This document shows positions 43,674 to 53,103 of a stretch of DNA of 64,000 nucleotides, piece after piece (the stretch's first letter is position 1; each line of letters begins with the position of its first letter). A program made the translations under genes and the position numbers. The stretch spans positions 1-64,000 of the forward strand of contig CAYXLI010000024.1 in assembly GCA_964464925.1 (NCBI GenBank), read 5' to 3'. Below the pieces are notes generated by a model. The model had not been told where the DNA came from. It worked only from the letters and a program-made list of their open reading frames with translations, and did no database searches. This stretch comes from CAYXLI01 sp964464925. Its GTDB lineage: Bacteria; Acidobacteriota; Terriglobia; Bryobacterales; Bryobacteraceae.

Positions 43674-43730
43674 CACCAAACTCTGTTTTTCTTCCAGCAC
43701 CAAATGATTATTTCTTTCTGAGGACACCAA
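43674..43730 (-). repeat. Three TTGGTG direct repeats upstream of the activator gene
   Basis: On the minus strand TTGGTG occurs at 43730-43725, 43703-43698 and 43679-43674, spaced 27 and 24 bp, in an AT-rich 190-bp gap between the DUF4038 gene and the activator start. They could be binding sites for a regulator of the activator gene. The hexamer is short, so chance is possible. Confidence 0.35.
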
Positions 43731-43747
43731 CCACTTCCGTTGTGTGA

Positions 43748-45418
43748 TCAAACTTTCTCCAGCACCACGACCCAGTCCTGAAGGATGGGGAACACGGGGA
43801 GCCGCCAATTTCCGGACTCGTCGGGCTGCACCGAACCGATCTTGGTCTCTTTACCGGTGGCAGGGTTGAAGAAGAACGCACGGTAGCTTACATTGTTTTC
43901 CAGCCCCTTCACCAGCGGTGAATTCCACATTGGTGGACAGAATAGGATGCGCAGTTCCCCGGGAATACCGGCGGCATAGGGCTGGTTGTAGTTCTGCTTG
44001 CTGAAGTGCGGCTCTACCCACTCGAGGTGCGGCTCCATTCTCCACCAGGGATAACGTGAGAGCAGCCGCTTCGCGTGTCCGAGTTGGCGCGAGCCGGGCA
44101 ACGCCGCGGCTTCGTCCCAAGGCGTATCGCCCCAGGAACGGCCGTGGGGAGACGGACCGTACGGCTGTGTCTTCGTATTCACCTGCCAGAGACCGTTCGC
44201 TCCATACGTGTGGCCTGCGGCGCCATTCAACACAGAGGTCCAGAACATAAAGCGCTGCACTTCCTGCCGGCTCGCTTCCATGATGCCTTCGTAACACACT
44301 TCACCAACCAGAACAGGCATACGCGGTGAGTCGCTGCTGTAGGATCGAATGACGGACTCCACAGTGTTCGGAATGCTGGTGCGGTCGCCGTGACCGGTTT
44401 GCAACATGTCGAAATCGAGCACCGCGGGATCTTGCACCGTTACGCGGGCGGAACTGCTCGGGTGAATCGTAATGAGGTGGCCACCCGGATCAATCCTGCG
44501 AACGTATCTTGCGATTTCGGTCCAACCTTCTTTCTGCTCCGCCTTGTCACGCTCCGGTGTTTTCGACAAGTAGTAGGGCATGGTGCCTTCACCCGCGAGG
44601 CACCAGACCACCGGCAGATCGCCCCAGCGCGCGACGAGATAGCGCCAGTATTGCTTCATCCGGTCGAGCCCAATCAGTGGCAGGTAGTAGCCCCATGCAC
44701 CAACGATGCAGGGGGCGACGCCTTGCTCGACGAGGTAGCGGATCCGCAGGTCTGCCATATCGAAGTAGGCGGGATTGATGCGGGCATAATCGCGTTCCCA
44801 CGGGAAGCCAGCCTCGTTCGCACCGCGCGGATCGAATTGCGGCATGTCCGGATACAGTCCGGCTACGATCTGCACAACATTGAAGCCCTTCTGCACGCGG
44901 TCCGCCGTGAGCTCCTGGAAATCCTCGGGCCAGCGCAGCCGCTGCGTCAGGCCCATCCACCACGTGTCTCCCAGCCAGAAGAAGGGCGTTCCGTCGACGT
45001 GTTCGAAATGGCGTTTATTTGATGCAATGCGAATGAGGCCGTGCCGCAGCAATTGGTTCGCGCCGGTGTACGGCGACGCATCCAGAGTGCCCCTAACTCC
45101 GTGAAGATCAGCGTTCGAAGTATCGCTTGCGACGGTGTGCCACGTATACCTGCCTGGAACCGGCGGAGCGTAGCGTACGCGCCAGGCGCTCTCCCCGGCC
45201 CAGAACGCGGCAACCGTCTGAGAGATGCCGCGTGTTTCGAAAACGACGTTGACCTCCACGTCCTGGAATGGATTCCGGTACGTTTTTCCGGACGTGAAGG
45301 ACCACTCACTCCCGGCGTGAACCATTCCGGAGTGCGATTGAGCGCCTGCATTCGCTGCGCATCCGAAAAGTCCGGCGGCAACGCGTGCATGAAATGTGCG
45401 ACGGGTAATGGGTTTCAT
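43748..45418 (-). CDS. Exported DUF4038-type glycoside hydrolase
   Basis: 556 aa from the ATG at 45418, which overlaps the sulfatase stop as ATGA; the N-terminus (TRRTFHARVAAGLFGCAANAGA) looks like a twin-arginine-type signal. A DUF5060-like beta domain (SGKTYRNPFQDVEVNVVF, VPGRYTWHTVASD) is followed by the DUF4038 TIM barrel (DGTPFFWLGDTWW, ADRVQKGFNVVQIV, LPVVWCLAGEGTMPYYL, PVLVGEVCYEGI) and a C-terminal beta domain. Related proteins are apiosidase/collagenase-like putative glycosidases; the acid residues in LAGEG and VGEVCYEG are candidates for catalysis. It is coupled to a sulfatase, which suggests a sulfated glycan substrate. Confidence 0.85.
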   Translation of the reverse strand: MKPITRRTFHARVAAGLFGCAANAGAQSHSGMVHAGSEWSFTSGKTYRNPFQDVEVNVVFETRGISQTVAAFWAGESAWRVRYAPPVPGRYTWHTVASDTSNADLHGVRGTLDASPYTGANQLLRHGLIRIASNKRHFEHVDGTPFFWLGDTWWMGLTQRLRWPEDFQELTADRVQKGFNVVQIVAGLYPDMPQFDPRGANEAGFPWERDYARINPAYFDMADLRIRYLVEQGVAPCIVGAWGYYLPLIGLDRMKQYWRYLVARWGDLPVVWCLAGEGTMPYYLSKTPERDKAEQKEGWTEIARYVRRIDPGGHLITIHPSSSARVTVQDPAVLDFDMLQTGHGDRTSIPNTVESVIRSYSSDSPRMPVLVGEVCYEGIMEASRQEVQRFMFWTSVLNGAAGHTYGANGLWQVNTKTQPYGPSPHGRSWGDTPWDEAAALPGSRQLGHAKRLLSRYPWWRMEPHLEWVEPHFSKQNYNQPYAAGIPGELRILFCPPMWNSPLVKGLENNVSYRAFFFNPATGKETKIGSVQPDESGNWRLPVFPILQDWVVVLEKV

Positions 45419-46956
45419 GCCGGGAAGTTGGGACTGTGCGGCAGTCCTTTCGGACGCAGGCCGAGTTTGCCGTTTACGAGAAAGGGCTCGCCCCGCTCCG
45501 CGAAATGATCCACCAGCCGCTGACGCCACTTTCGCAGTTCGGCCTGACGACTGGTGTCGCCGGCCAAGTCGGCCAACTCGTGCGGATCGCTGTCGAGATG
45601 AAATAGTTGCTCCTCACCGTCCAGCGCGTGAAAGATGTATTTCCAGTGTCCATCCGTGAGCGCGTTCCAATGGTTCGCCGGGCTGTAGCAGATATTGTGT
45701 TCCAGATCAACGTAGTCACGCCATCCGGCGCCGCTGTTCCGCACGAGGGAGAGCAGGCTGCGACCGTCGATGGGTCGCGACGGTTCAGAGCCGGCAGCTT
45801 CCAGAAATGTCGGCAACACGTCCCGGAGTTCGACGGGTTGAGATATAACGGCGCCTCTCTTCGCGGAGAGCATTCCGGAAGGCCAGCGCATCAACATCGG
45901 GATGTGCGCTGAAGGCTCGTAGGGATACGACTTGCGCCACAGATTCTGGTCTCCCGTCATGTCGCCGTGGTCTGAAGTGAAGAGAATCAGCGTCTCCTCC
46001 AGCCAGCCGCGCTTTTCCAGAGTGTCCAAGATTCGCCCGATCTGCTCGTCCACCTGGCTGATGCATCCGTAATAGCCCTGTCGCGAGCGGCGTATCTCCT
46101 GAGGGCTGAGTTTGCCGTGCCATATGTCCGTGCGGTCGCTGCTGCGTTGCTCGTATCGATCGGCCCAGCGTCCCACTTTCGCGGCCGGCAGCGCAGCGTC
46201 CTCATACATCTTCATGAAGCGTTCCGGCGGATCGTACGGACTGTGCGGCCGAATGAAGGAGACCTTCATGAAAAATGGCTGGCCGCCTTCCCAGGTGCTG
46301 AGAAAATTGACTGCCGTGTCTCCGGTCCAGCGCGTAGGGTGAAATCGCTCCGGTAAGACAAAGGGCCGGGAAGCATAGTCGTTCCACCACAGGCCCGTCG
46401 CATGAGGATTCAGGTTGGGCGCCTGCGAGTAGAACCAAGATTCGTAGTCGGTGCGCTCTACCGGACCGATTTTCTCGGCAGCCGCGTAGGCCTGGGGACC
46501 GTTGCCGCACGGGCAGTGCTCATCGAGAATCATGCGTTCATACCCATGCCCGTTGCGCATCGGATAGAAATGCTGCTTGCCTACGGTGATGGTGTAATAA
46601 CCGGCTTCCCTCAGAGCGCGCGGCTTTTCCAGAGGATAGCTGCGCGCCATATTGGTCATGCCCAGCATGCCGTGATGCCAAGGGGAAAGCCCGGTCAGCA
46701 GAGCGGTGCGCGCGGGTGTACACGTCGGAGTAGAGGAGTATGCGGCGCTGAATCGCACGCCTTGCTGAGCGATGCGATCCATGTTCGGAGTGTGAATGAC
46801 GCGATTGCCCGCGGCGCCGATGCAATCGGCCCGATGCTGGTCTGTCATTAGAAACAGAATGTTGGGCCGGCTGCGGCGGGAAGAAGATTGCGGCAGCGCG
46901 GCGGGCGCTGCCGCCGCGGCGGCGGCTCCGACTTTCAGCAGGTTTCTTCGGGTCAT
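45415..46956 (-). CDS. Exported arylsulfatase-type sulfatase
   Basis: 513 aa. A twin-arginine signal (MTRRNLLKVGAAAAAAAPAA) precedes an alkaline-phosphatase-superfamily sulfatase domain. The formylglycine site is C79-T-P-A-R, of the Cys type that needs FGE or anSME maturation. Metal-binding residues are seen in LFLMTDQHRAD (Asp near 39) and in TSDHGDMTGD. It removes sulfate esters from glycans or aryl compounds outside the cytoplasm. The gene starts 6 bp after kbl and overlaps the DUF4038 gene, with which it probably acts. Confidence 0.93.
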   Translation of the reverse strand: MTRRNLLKVGAAAAAAAPAALPQSSSRRSRPNILFLMTDQHRADCIGAAGNRVIHTPNMDRIAQQGVRFSAAYSSTPTCTPARTALLTGLSPWHHGMLGMTNMARSYPLEKPRALREAGYYTITVGKQHFYPMRNGHGYERMILDEHCPCGNGPQAYAAAEKIGPVERTDYESWFYSQAPNLNPHATGLWWNDYASRPFVLPERFHPTRWTGDTAVNFLSTWEGGQPFFMKVSFIRPHSPYDPPERFMKMYEDAALPAAKVGRWADRYEQRSSDRTDIWHGKLSPQEIRRSRQGYYGCISQVDEQIGRILDTLEKRGWLEETLILFTSDHGDMTGDQNLWRKSYPYEPSAHIPMLMRWPSGMLSAKRGAVISQPVELRDVLPTFLEAAGSEPSRPIDGRSLLSLVRNSGAGWRDYVDLEHNICYSPANHWNALTDGHWKYIFHALDGEEQLFHLDSDPHELADLAGDTSRQAELRKWRQRLVDHFAERGEPFLVNGKLGLRPKGLPHSPNFPA

Positions 46957-46962
46957 GTTCTG

Positions 46963-48159
46963 TTACTCCGCGGCTCCGAGCTTCAGCGCGGTTTTTACCT
47001 TGTCAAACTTCGCCAGAGCGAACTCCAGATCTTCCCGCGTGTGCACAGCTGAGATCTGCGTACGGATCCGGGCCTTTCCCTGTGGCACGACCGGATACGA
47101 GAATGCGATGACGTAGACGCCCTCCTCCAGCATGTGAGCCGCGACTTCGGTTGCCAACGCCGCATCGCCCAGCATGATGGGAACAATCGGATGCGTGCCG
47201 GGCAGAATCTGAAGACCGAGCCTGGCTATGCCTTCGCGGAAGAAGGCTGTGTTCTCCAGCAGTTTTTTCCGCAGGTCACCACCCTGGCTCAGCAGATCGA
47301 TGACTCTCAGAGAAGCCGCGACAATCGGCGGTGCAACGGAGTTGGAAAACAGGTACGGGCGCGAGCGCTGCCGCAGGAGTTCAATCACTTCGCGACGTCC
47401 GCTGGTGTAGCCACCGCTGGCACCGCCGAGCGCTTTGCCGAGCGTGCCGGTCAGGATGTCGACGCGTCCCATGACGTTGTGGTACTCGTGGGTTCCGCGC
47501 CCGTGCTCTCCTATGAAGCCGACGGCGTGGGAATCGTCCACCATCACCATGGCTCCGTACTTCTCGGCCAAATCGCAGATGGCCGGCAGGTTCGCGATAT
47601 AGCCGTCCATTGAGAACACACCGTCGGTCGCGATCAATATGGTGCGCGCTCCCGAGGCGTCCTTTAGTTTTGCTTCAAGGTCTTCCATATCACTGTTGCG
47701 ATAGCGGAAGCGACGCGCCTTCGAGAGGCGGATGCCGTCGATGATGCTCGCGTGGTTCAACTCATCGGAGACGATCGCGTCCGAGTCGTCCAGCAGAGTT
47801 TCAAATAAGCCGCCGTTCGCATCGAAGCAAGACGAATAGAGAATGGTGTCGCCGGTGCCCAGAAATTCGCTGATGCGGCGTTCAAGCTGTTTGTGAATCT
47901 CTTGAGTTCCGCAGATGAAGCGCACGGAGGCAAGCCCGTAGCCCCACCGGTCGAGGGCCTCATGAGCTGCCCGCAAGATCTCCGGATGATCTGCGAGCCC
48001 GAGATAATTATTGGCGCACAGATTCAGGACTGATTTGCCCGAAGCTACGTCCACTCGAGCATTCTGCGGGCTTACAAGGACCCGCTCCGATTTGTACAGC
48101 CCCGCTTCGCGGATTTCATCGAGCCGCGACTGTATCTGTTCTTTCGCGTTGGAGAACAT
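46963..48159 (-). CDS. kbl: Glycine C-acetyltransferase (2-amino-3-ketobutyrate CoA ligase)
   Basis: 398 aa, the usual length for Kbl, from the ATG at 48159; the open frame continues upstream as the shadow of the next gene. It is an alpha-oxoamine synthase with the pyridoxal-phosphate lysine K242 in TGTLGKALGGASGG, the DDSHAVGFIGEHGRG segment, and NNYLGLADHPE near the N-terminus. The enzyme splits 2-amino-3-oxobutyrate with CoA to glycine and acetyl-CoA in threonine breakdown. Threonine dehydrogenase (tdh), its usual partner, is not adjacent. Other alpha-oxoamine synthases (BioF) are possible but the overall match is to Kbl. Confidence 0.9.
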   Translation of the reverse strand: MFSNAKEQIQSRLDEIREAGLYKSERVLVSPQNARVDVASGKSVLNLCANNYLGLADHPEILRAAHEALDRWGYGLASVRFICGTQEIHKQLERRISEFLGTGDTILYSSCFDANGGLFETLLDDSDAIVSDELNHASIIDGIRLSKARRFRYRNSDMEDLEAKLKDASGARTILIATDGVFSMDGYIANLPAICDLAEKYGAMVMVDDSHAVGFIGEHGRGTHEYHNVMGRVDILTGTLGKALGGASGGYTSGRREVIELLRQRSRPYLFSNSVAPPIVAASLRVIDLLSQGGDLRKKLLENTAFFREGIARLGLQILPGTHPIVPIMLGDAALATEVAAHMLEEGVYVIAFSYPVVPQGKARIRTQISAVHTREDLEFALAKFDKVKTALKLGAAE

Positions 48160-48191
48160 ACCTCTAATTAGCACATGTGCGACGGCGCAAT

Positions 48192-48806
48192 TCAGAGGGC
48201 CAGCGCGAGGTTGACGGGGTAGCCGTCGGGGGGCAAGGGGACGTTCGGGCCGAAATGGCTGGGCTGGGGCGGCATTTTCACGACTGGATTGGGTTCGTTT
48301 TTCCGCGGCGGAAATACCGGCGGATGGAGCGACTCGATGGACGGTAAGAGGGTGATTTGTTTGAAACAAGTGTTGAAGGTGCGCTCGGCGTCGCGGATGT
48401 AGCGCTGGAGCGTGTTCCAGGTTTTGGAACCGTCGATGAGGCGTTCGAGCGCAAGGGCCTGGATCTCGACGCGCGTGGCGGACGGGCCGAGTTCGGCGCG
48501 GACTTTTTCCATGGTGTGGCTGAGCAGGGAGGCTTCGAACTGCAGCAAGCGCTGGCGCCGCCAACGGGCAACGGCCATGTCGGTAATGAGATCGGCCTCG
48601 ACCGGGTTTGCGGGAATATAGGTGGACAGATATGTGCCGATGAGTTGCTGAAGCTCTTGTTGGTCCTCGCCGGACATGACCAGGAATCTTGCAATCGGGC
48701 CCGAGGCGTTGCGGGATGAACGAGACTTCCCGGAATCCGTTACCGGTCCGGTGGAATGCTGCGCGTTCCGGCGATTGGCAGCGAGTTGAGCGGGTGAAGC
48801 AGACAT
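48192..48806 (-). CDS. Acidobacterial multicopy hypothetical protein (AANRxNAQxSTGP type)
   Basis: 204 aa with GGAGG 9-10 nt before the ATG. The N-terminus (SPAQLAANRRNAQHSTGPVTDSGKSRSSRNA) is the hallmark of a family present in many copies in Acidobacteriota and some other phyla. The middle is a long helix (ADLITDMAVARWRRQRLLQFEASLL) and the end is Pro-rich. No function is known; multicopy distribution has raised the idea of a selfish or mobile origin, which I cannot test here. It lies 32 bp upstream of kbl. Confidence 0.75.
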   Translation of the reverse strand: MSASPAQLAANRRNAQHSTGPVTDSGKSRSSRNASGPIARFLVMSGEDQQELQQLIGTYLSTYIPANPVEADLITDMAVARWRRQRLLQFEASLLSHTMEKVRAELGPSATRVEIQALALERLIDGSKTWNTLQRYIRDAERTFNTCFKQITLLPSIESLHPPVFPPRKNEPNPVVKMPPQPSHFGPNVPLPPDGYPVNLALAL

Positions 48807-48927
48807 TTGAGCAGAACCTCCTTACCTAGTTCGACCGTAGCAGGCAAGCCCACCAAAACCGCGGACGCAAAATCGTAAGTCGCTGAATTTCAGGGAAATA
48901 GAGTCGCGAGATTTCTGAACTGAGCTC

Positions 48928-49950
48928 TTACGCGCTGGTCGAAACCAGGTCGGCTACCGGATGTAAGAGCGTTTTATTCGAGACGTCCGCCGGTTTGGTG
49001 GTGAGGAGAACAAACGTGGTGCCGCTTTTCGGATCGAGCCAGCAGAGTGTGCCGGTGGAACCGCCATGTCCGAATGTCGCGGGCGAGCATCCCCTGCCGA
49101 ATTTCGCGCCGTTGAGTGCCCAGCCGAATCCCCAGCCCGACGCGTGCTCTGTGATCATCGAAGCCGCAGTTCCCGGCTTCAGGACAGCATTGTCCGGATG
49201 GGCGAAGTAATGCAGGAAACGGGCGATATCGTACACGGTCGAATGAGCTCCGCCCCAGGGTGAGGCGAGGTTTCGCCAGTAAGTGCTGTTCCAATCCCAG
49301 CCGGATGGTTCCGGCACCTGGCACTGCATCGTGGCGGCAATAGCCCGGCCACCTAAACCGAGCGAGGTGTCGCCCATGCCGAGCGGCCGGAAGATCTGCT
49401 GTTTCAGGAAATCCGGGAAGGGCTGTTTGGTGATACGCGAAACAATCTCAGACGCGAGAAGGATACCCATACTCTGATAGCGAACCTGGGTGCCGGGCGT
49501 GAACAGTAATGGAGTCCGGCAGGTGCCCGCCACGAAGTCGGACAAAGGTGCGTGCCGCTTGCGGAGATCCGTATTTCCGGGCAGCATATCGGGCAAGCCG
49601 GAGGAATGGGTCAGCAGGTGCTGAATGAGGACCTTTTCGCGGCTGCCACCGCGAAATTCAGGGATGAAGCGCTGAACGGAGTCGGAAAGAGAAAGCTCGC
49701 CGCGATCGCAGAGGAGCATTACCGCGGTGGCGGTCATCGGCTTCGTGATGGAGGCGAGGAGGAACACGGCGTTGGGGGCTGGTGCTTTGCCGAACGCCTT
49801 TTGGACGACGTTGGAGCCGCGGCCGGCGAACAGGGTGGCGGCCGAGACTTCGCCGGATTTCGTCTGGGATTCGAGCAGATGGAGCGCCTCATCAAGGCTG
49901 TTCTTTTGCAGGAAAAGAGCGCTGCCGAGCAAGAGATCGCGACGCGTCAT
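48928..49950 (-). CDS. Serine hydrolase of the beta-lactamase/class C family
   Basis: 340 aa. The SxxK catalytic motif is S67-I-T-K70 (FLLASITKPMTATAVM), followed by LIQHLLTHSSGLPDM and a YQS motif (VRYQSMGILLASEIV) in place of the YxN. The C-terminal HGG (FGHGGSTGT) corresponds to the KTG element. The N-terminus (TRRDLLLGSALFLQ) may be a signal of the twin-arginine type, but it is short. Members of this family act as esterases, DD-peptidases or beta-lactamases; the substrate is not predictable. It starts 24 bp after the aldolase-like gene. Confidence 0.88.
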   Translation of the reverse strand: MTRRDLLLGSALFLQKNSLDEALHLLESQTKSGEVSAATLFAGRGSNVVQKAFGKAPAPNAVFLLASITKPMTATAVMLLCDRGELSLSDSVQRFIPEFRGGSREKVLIQHLLTHSSGLPDMLPGNTDLRKRHAPLSDFVAGTCRTPLLFTPGTQVRYQSMGILLASEIVSRITKQPFPDFLKQQIFRPLGMGDTSLGLGGRAIAATMQCQVPEPSGWDWNSTYWRNLASPWGGAHSTVYDIARFLHYFAHPDNAVLKPGTAASMITEHASGWGFGWALNGAKFGRGCSPATFGHGGSTGTLCWLDPKSGTTFVLLTTKPADVSNKTLLHPVADLVSTSA

Positions 49951-49974
49951 ATCTCGAAGATCATATCGCGCGGC

Positions 49975-50946
49975 TCAAAGATACCGGGTGATGCGGTCCA
50001 TTTCAGGCCTGGGTTGCAGCGAGAGCGCCTGGATTGCCTCCTCCACGGACCATCCCCGGTGAACGATGCGGCCCGCGGCCGTCGCAATCGCCAAGGGATC
50101 GTCATCGCCGGGAGAAAGAGTGTTGCGCCCTAGCAGAGCGCCGCGCACGTTCGGACTTCGCGTCTGCGAAGCGGCCAGTTGATATAGGAGCGATTCCGTT
50201 TGGCCCGTGAACTCCGTACCGAGAATGAGAATCGGCAAGCTGGTGGATTGAGCCACTGTATCGAAGCTCTCGCAGAACGGCAGATTGAGCCACAGAAAGC
50301 GGCTGCTGTCCCCGAGTGAGGAAGCTACGTGGGCTGCGCGCGCGATTGCTTCCCTGGTTTGGACAAGAGTCCATCCGGCAGGTCCGCGCGTGACGGGCAA
50401 AACCTCCAGGATGGCCGGCAGACGAAGCGAGTTGGCCTGGGTGATGGCCTGATTGCACTCCACCATGCTGTGAATCGAGCCGCCGTCTTCCTCCGCGATG
50501 CGGAGTACCAGATGGACGGCATCGAGGGACCAGTAGGCGCAGGCGGCAGGAGTTGCACCAGTGATGGCATCGTTTAAAGGCCAGCCTGCTCCGGCGAGAC
50601 CTCCCCGGTTGAGGCTGGCGATGAGCAGTTTGCCTTCGAGCAGCGGCAGCCCGCGTTTCGCGCGGATGAAGCCGTCGATAGAGAGAAGGTCTTCCAGGAC
50701 GTCCATGGCCGCAACGACGCCGTCGACTGCATCGGTCATGAGAACACGGAGAATGCGGGCGAGATGATCGCGCCGGTCTGCGAAGGCTTCGTGACCGGCA
50801 ACAAGCGTAAGCCGTCCTGCGGGAGCGAGGTGTTCCCGGCGGACGCGTTCCCGGGCTGTACGAAAGGGCAGATCCGGATCGTGAATACGCGCATCGATGA
50901 GGCGCGCGAAGACCGATGGAGGCAGAAATTCCTGACTAGCGAACAT
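49975..50946 (-). CDS. Aldolase-type TIM-barrel protein (Cgl0159/DeoC-like)
   Basis: 323 aa. Barrel-like strands are seen at GRLTLVAGHEAFADRRDHLARIL, DAVHLVLRIAEEDGG, LPAILEVLPVTRG, RFLWLNLPFCESF and SLPILILGTEFTGQ, with NVRGALLGRNTLSPGDDDPLAIA at the end, resembling the Cgl0159 family within the DeoC/LacD aldolase group. The presumed Schiff-base lysine cannot be pointed to with confidence; in place of the common VKxP strand this protein has LWLNLPF, so it may differ in mechanism. Likely cytoplasmic carbohydrate enzyme. Confidence 0.6.
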   Translation of the reverse strand: MFASQEFLPPSVFARLIDARIHDPDLPFRTARERVRREHLAPAGRLTLVAGHEAFADRRDHLARILRVLMTDAVDGVVAAMDVLEDLLSIDGFIRAKRGLPLLEGKLLIASLNRGGLAGAGWPLNDAITGATPAACAYWSLDAVHLVLRIAEEDGGSIHSMVECNQAITQANSLRLPAILEVLPVTRGPAGWTLVQTREAIARAAHVASSLGDSSRFLWLNLPFCESFDTVAQSTSLPILILGTEFTGQTESLLYQLAASQTRSPNVRGALLGRNTLSPGDDDPLAIATAAGRIVHRGWSVEEAIQALSLQPRPEMDRITRYL

Positions 50947-51006
50947 GAGCAGGTTCCATTCACTGTGTAACGGAAGGGCTCATGTTCGCAAGTGCGACCC
51001 TGCCGC

Positions 51007-53055
51007 CTACGGAAGTTTTGTGAGGGCCGGGACAAGCGCGGGCACGTTGGGCGTGCCGAGTCCGGTCACGTTGTCATAGCCGCGCGTGGTGCGGAGCGAC
51101 GAATCTGCACCTTCGATCACCGGACTTGTTGCGTCCGTTACTGCCGAGTTGATGGTGCGAAAGCGAGTGATGAGGCCGGTGGTGCCCTCAAAATTGCGGA
51201 GAAGTGCAAGTGGCTTAGAGGGCGCGAGCACGTCCACGAGGCCGGATCCCGCCTTGGAATAGAGTGCGGGGTTCGCGAAACCAATGACGGATTTCCCGGC
51301 ATCGAGGCGGGCCTGATTCACTAGCGCGAGCACGCCCGCGAACAGCGGAGAGGCCAGGCTGGTGCCGCCGATGCGCCGTTCGCAATATTCGAGTTTGCCG
51401 GGTAATGGCGTGCAACCCGCATCGATCAGCGCATCGCCGCTGACGTTGTAGGTCTGGCCATAAAGCGCTCCGGTATTCGGGTCTCCGACCATAGCGACAT
51501 CCGGTACGACACGAACTGCAGCAGAGAGCGGGATGGGGTTGCCGTTCGCATCCGTAGTGGAGGTAGCAAGAGCATCCGGAACGACTCCCTGCTGGTACGC
51601 GGGTTGAAGGAACCGAAGGCTCGGGCCACCACCGCTGCCGTATAGAAAAGCCGGAGGCCAGGGCAAACTGGTTGCGGAAACGAAGTCGCCGGTATTGGAG
51701 ATGACGGCGTCGGTAAAGGTGCTGGTGTAGGTGCCCCAGCCGTACTCTTCTTTGGAACCTGAGGCGGTTTTGAGCAAAAGCGAGGTACCGCCAACCGCAG
51801 TGACGTAGGGGCTGGTGGCAGGCCAGCTTCCTGAGGCGATTCCAATAATAGCGGCGACGTCGCCATCGTCTCCGGAAGAGAAGAGGATACTTATACCCTG
51901 GGCGGCGGCCTGCATGAAAGCGCGTTCGTCCGCCTGAATGTGACCAACGGGGAGAAGATCACCGAAGACGCCCCAGCTATTCGTGATGATATCGGCAAGG
52001 CCGTTGTCGATCAGATGGATGAGTGCGTGGTCGAGGGGCTGAGCGCTGTTCTGAGCGCCGGCATATACGAGCGACGCGTCGGGGGCGATGGCGTGCACCC
52101 ATTCGATATCGAGAGACTCTTCGCCATACCAGCCTGCCGGATCGAAGCGGTTTTCGGGGAAGTTCAAGGTACCGGGCACGACGATCTGCTGGAAATTGGA
52201 GGAATTGAGCAAAGGCAAGCCGTGGTTCGCAGAGAAGCGGTTGACATCATCGACGATAGTGGGCGAAGCGAACGCGTCGACAATGCCGATACGGACTCCG
52301 CGGCCAGTCTGTGAAACATTCTGAACGCCGTAAGCGGCGCGGACCTGCGCCGGAGTGTAGCCGCAGGGCACCCACGGAAGTTTGGATCCGTATTGATTCG
52401 CAGAAGGCGAGATCGTGGCAGAATGATCTCCCCAAAAAGTGGAACAAGGGCCGGGAGTGGCGTAGCCGAAGCCCGGTGCGGCACTCGGCTCGCCAGTGTT
52501 GATATGCGGCGCGATCAATCGCTGGCTTTCATCGAGACCCGCGATGTGAGTGACGACATCGGCAAGCGCAGCAGGTATCGTGGGTGCAATCGAATTGGCG
52601 CGAAGGCCCATATCCCGGTAGGTGTACTGATTCTGATCGACCGAGAACGCAGAAGCGATCTGAGCAACGGTACCGCTGGCGGCAACGTACATGCCGTTGG
52701 TGGGAAAGTACTCGACCTTCAGCCCCTTCTCATTGAGGAAGCCCTGCACGGCGGCGACATCGGAAGGAGCGGGGGAGTAGAGACTGCGGAATTGGGCGGG
52801 ACTGAGGAACTTGTGATATTGAGAGCTGCCAGGGGTGTAGAGATTCCGGATGAAATCCGCAAGAGCCGTTTCATTCTGAAGCTTGAGGTACAGGCTGACC
52901 AGCACGCGGCCATCGGGGTTCGAAGGGCCGATCTTCCGCGCTTTGCTCAGCCAGGGTGGAATATTACCGGAAAGAGTGGCGTTTGGCGCGGCTGAGGTAA
53001 GCGCGGCCGAAACAAAGGCGATCGCAAGAATCCGCCGGTAAGCGGTAAACGACAT
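51007..53055 (-). CDS. Secreted S53 (sedolisin/kumamolisin) serine-carboxyl peptidase
   Basis: 682 aa. A signal peptide (RRILAIAFVSAALTSAAP) is followed by a pro-kumamolisin activation domain (about 35-185: LQNETALADFIRNLYTPGSSQYHKFLSPAQF). The catalytic domain has Glu312 and Asp316 of the Ser-Glu-Asp triad in GEESLDIEW and the serine in GGTSLASPLFAG; the C-terminal calcium site is recognisable in RGYDNVTGLGTPN. The family works at acidic pH, which suits an acidobacterial soil lifestyle. Transcribed alone as far as I can see, in the place where the rest of a nuo operon might be expected. Confidence 0.93.
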   Translation of the reverse strand: MSFTAYRRILAIAFVSAALTSAAPNATLSGNIPPWLSKARKIGPSNPDGRVLVSLYLKLQNETALADFIRNLYTPGSSQYHKFLSPAQFRSLYSPAPSDVAAVQGFLNEKGLKVEYFPTNGMYVAASGTVAQIASAFSVDQNQYTYRDMGLRANSIAPTIPAALADVVTHIAGLDESQRLIAPHINTGEPSAAPGFGYATPGPCSTFWGDHSATISPSANQYGSKLPWVPCGYTPAQVRAAYGVQNVSQTGRGVRIGIVDAFASPTIVDDVNRFSANHGLPLLNSSNFQQIVVPGTLNFPENRFDPAGWYGEESLDIEWVHAIAPDASLVYAGAQNSAQPLDHALIHLIDNGLADIITNSWGVFGDLLPVGHIQADERAFMQAAAQGISILFSSGDDGDVAAIIGIASGSWPATSPYVTAVGGTSLLLKTASGSKEEYGWGTYTSTFTDAVISNTGDFVSATSLPWPPAFLYGSGGGPSLRFLQPAYQQGVVPDALATSTTDANGNPIPLSAAVRVVPDVAMVGDPNTGALYGQTYNVSGDALIDAGCTPLPGKLEYCERRIGGTSLASPLFAGVLALVNQARLDAGKSVIGFANPALYSKAGSGLVDVLAPSKPLALLRNFEGTTGLITRFRTINSAVTDATSPVIEGADSSLRTTRGYDNVTGLGTPNVPALVPALTKLP

Positions 53056-53103
53056 GGCGTTAGCAACCTTTCGTTGGTTATGCCCCGGAACGTGCCGGGG
53101 CGT

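Noticed and set aside
48160..48564. N-terminal extension of Kbl
   Set aside because: Overlaps the multicopy hypothetical gene; the ATG at 48159 gives the normal 398-aa enzyme.
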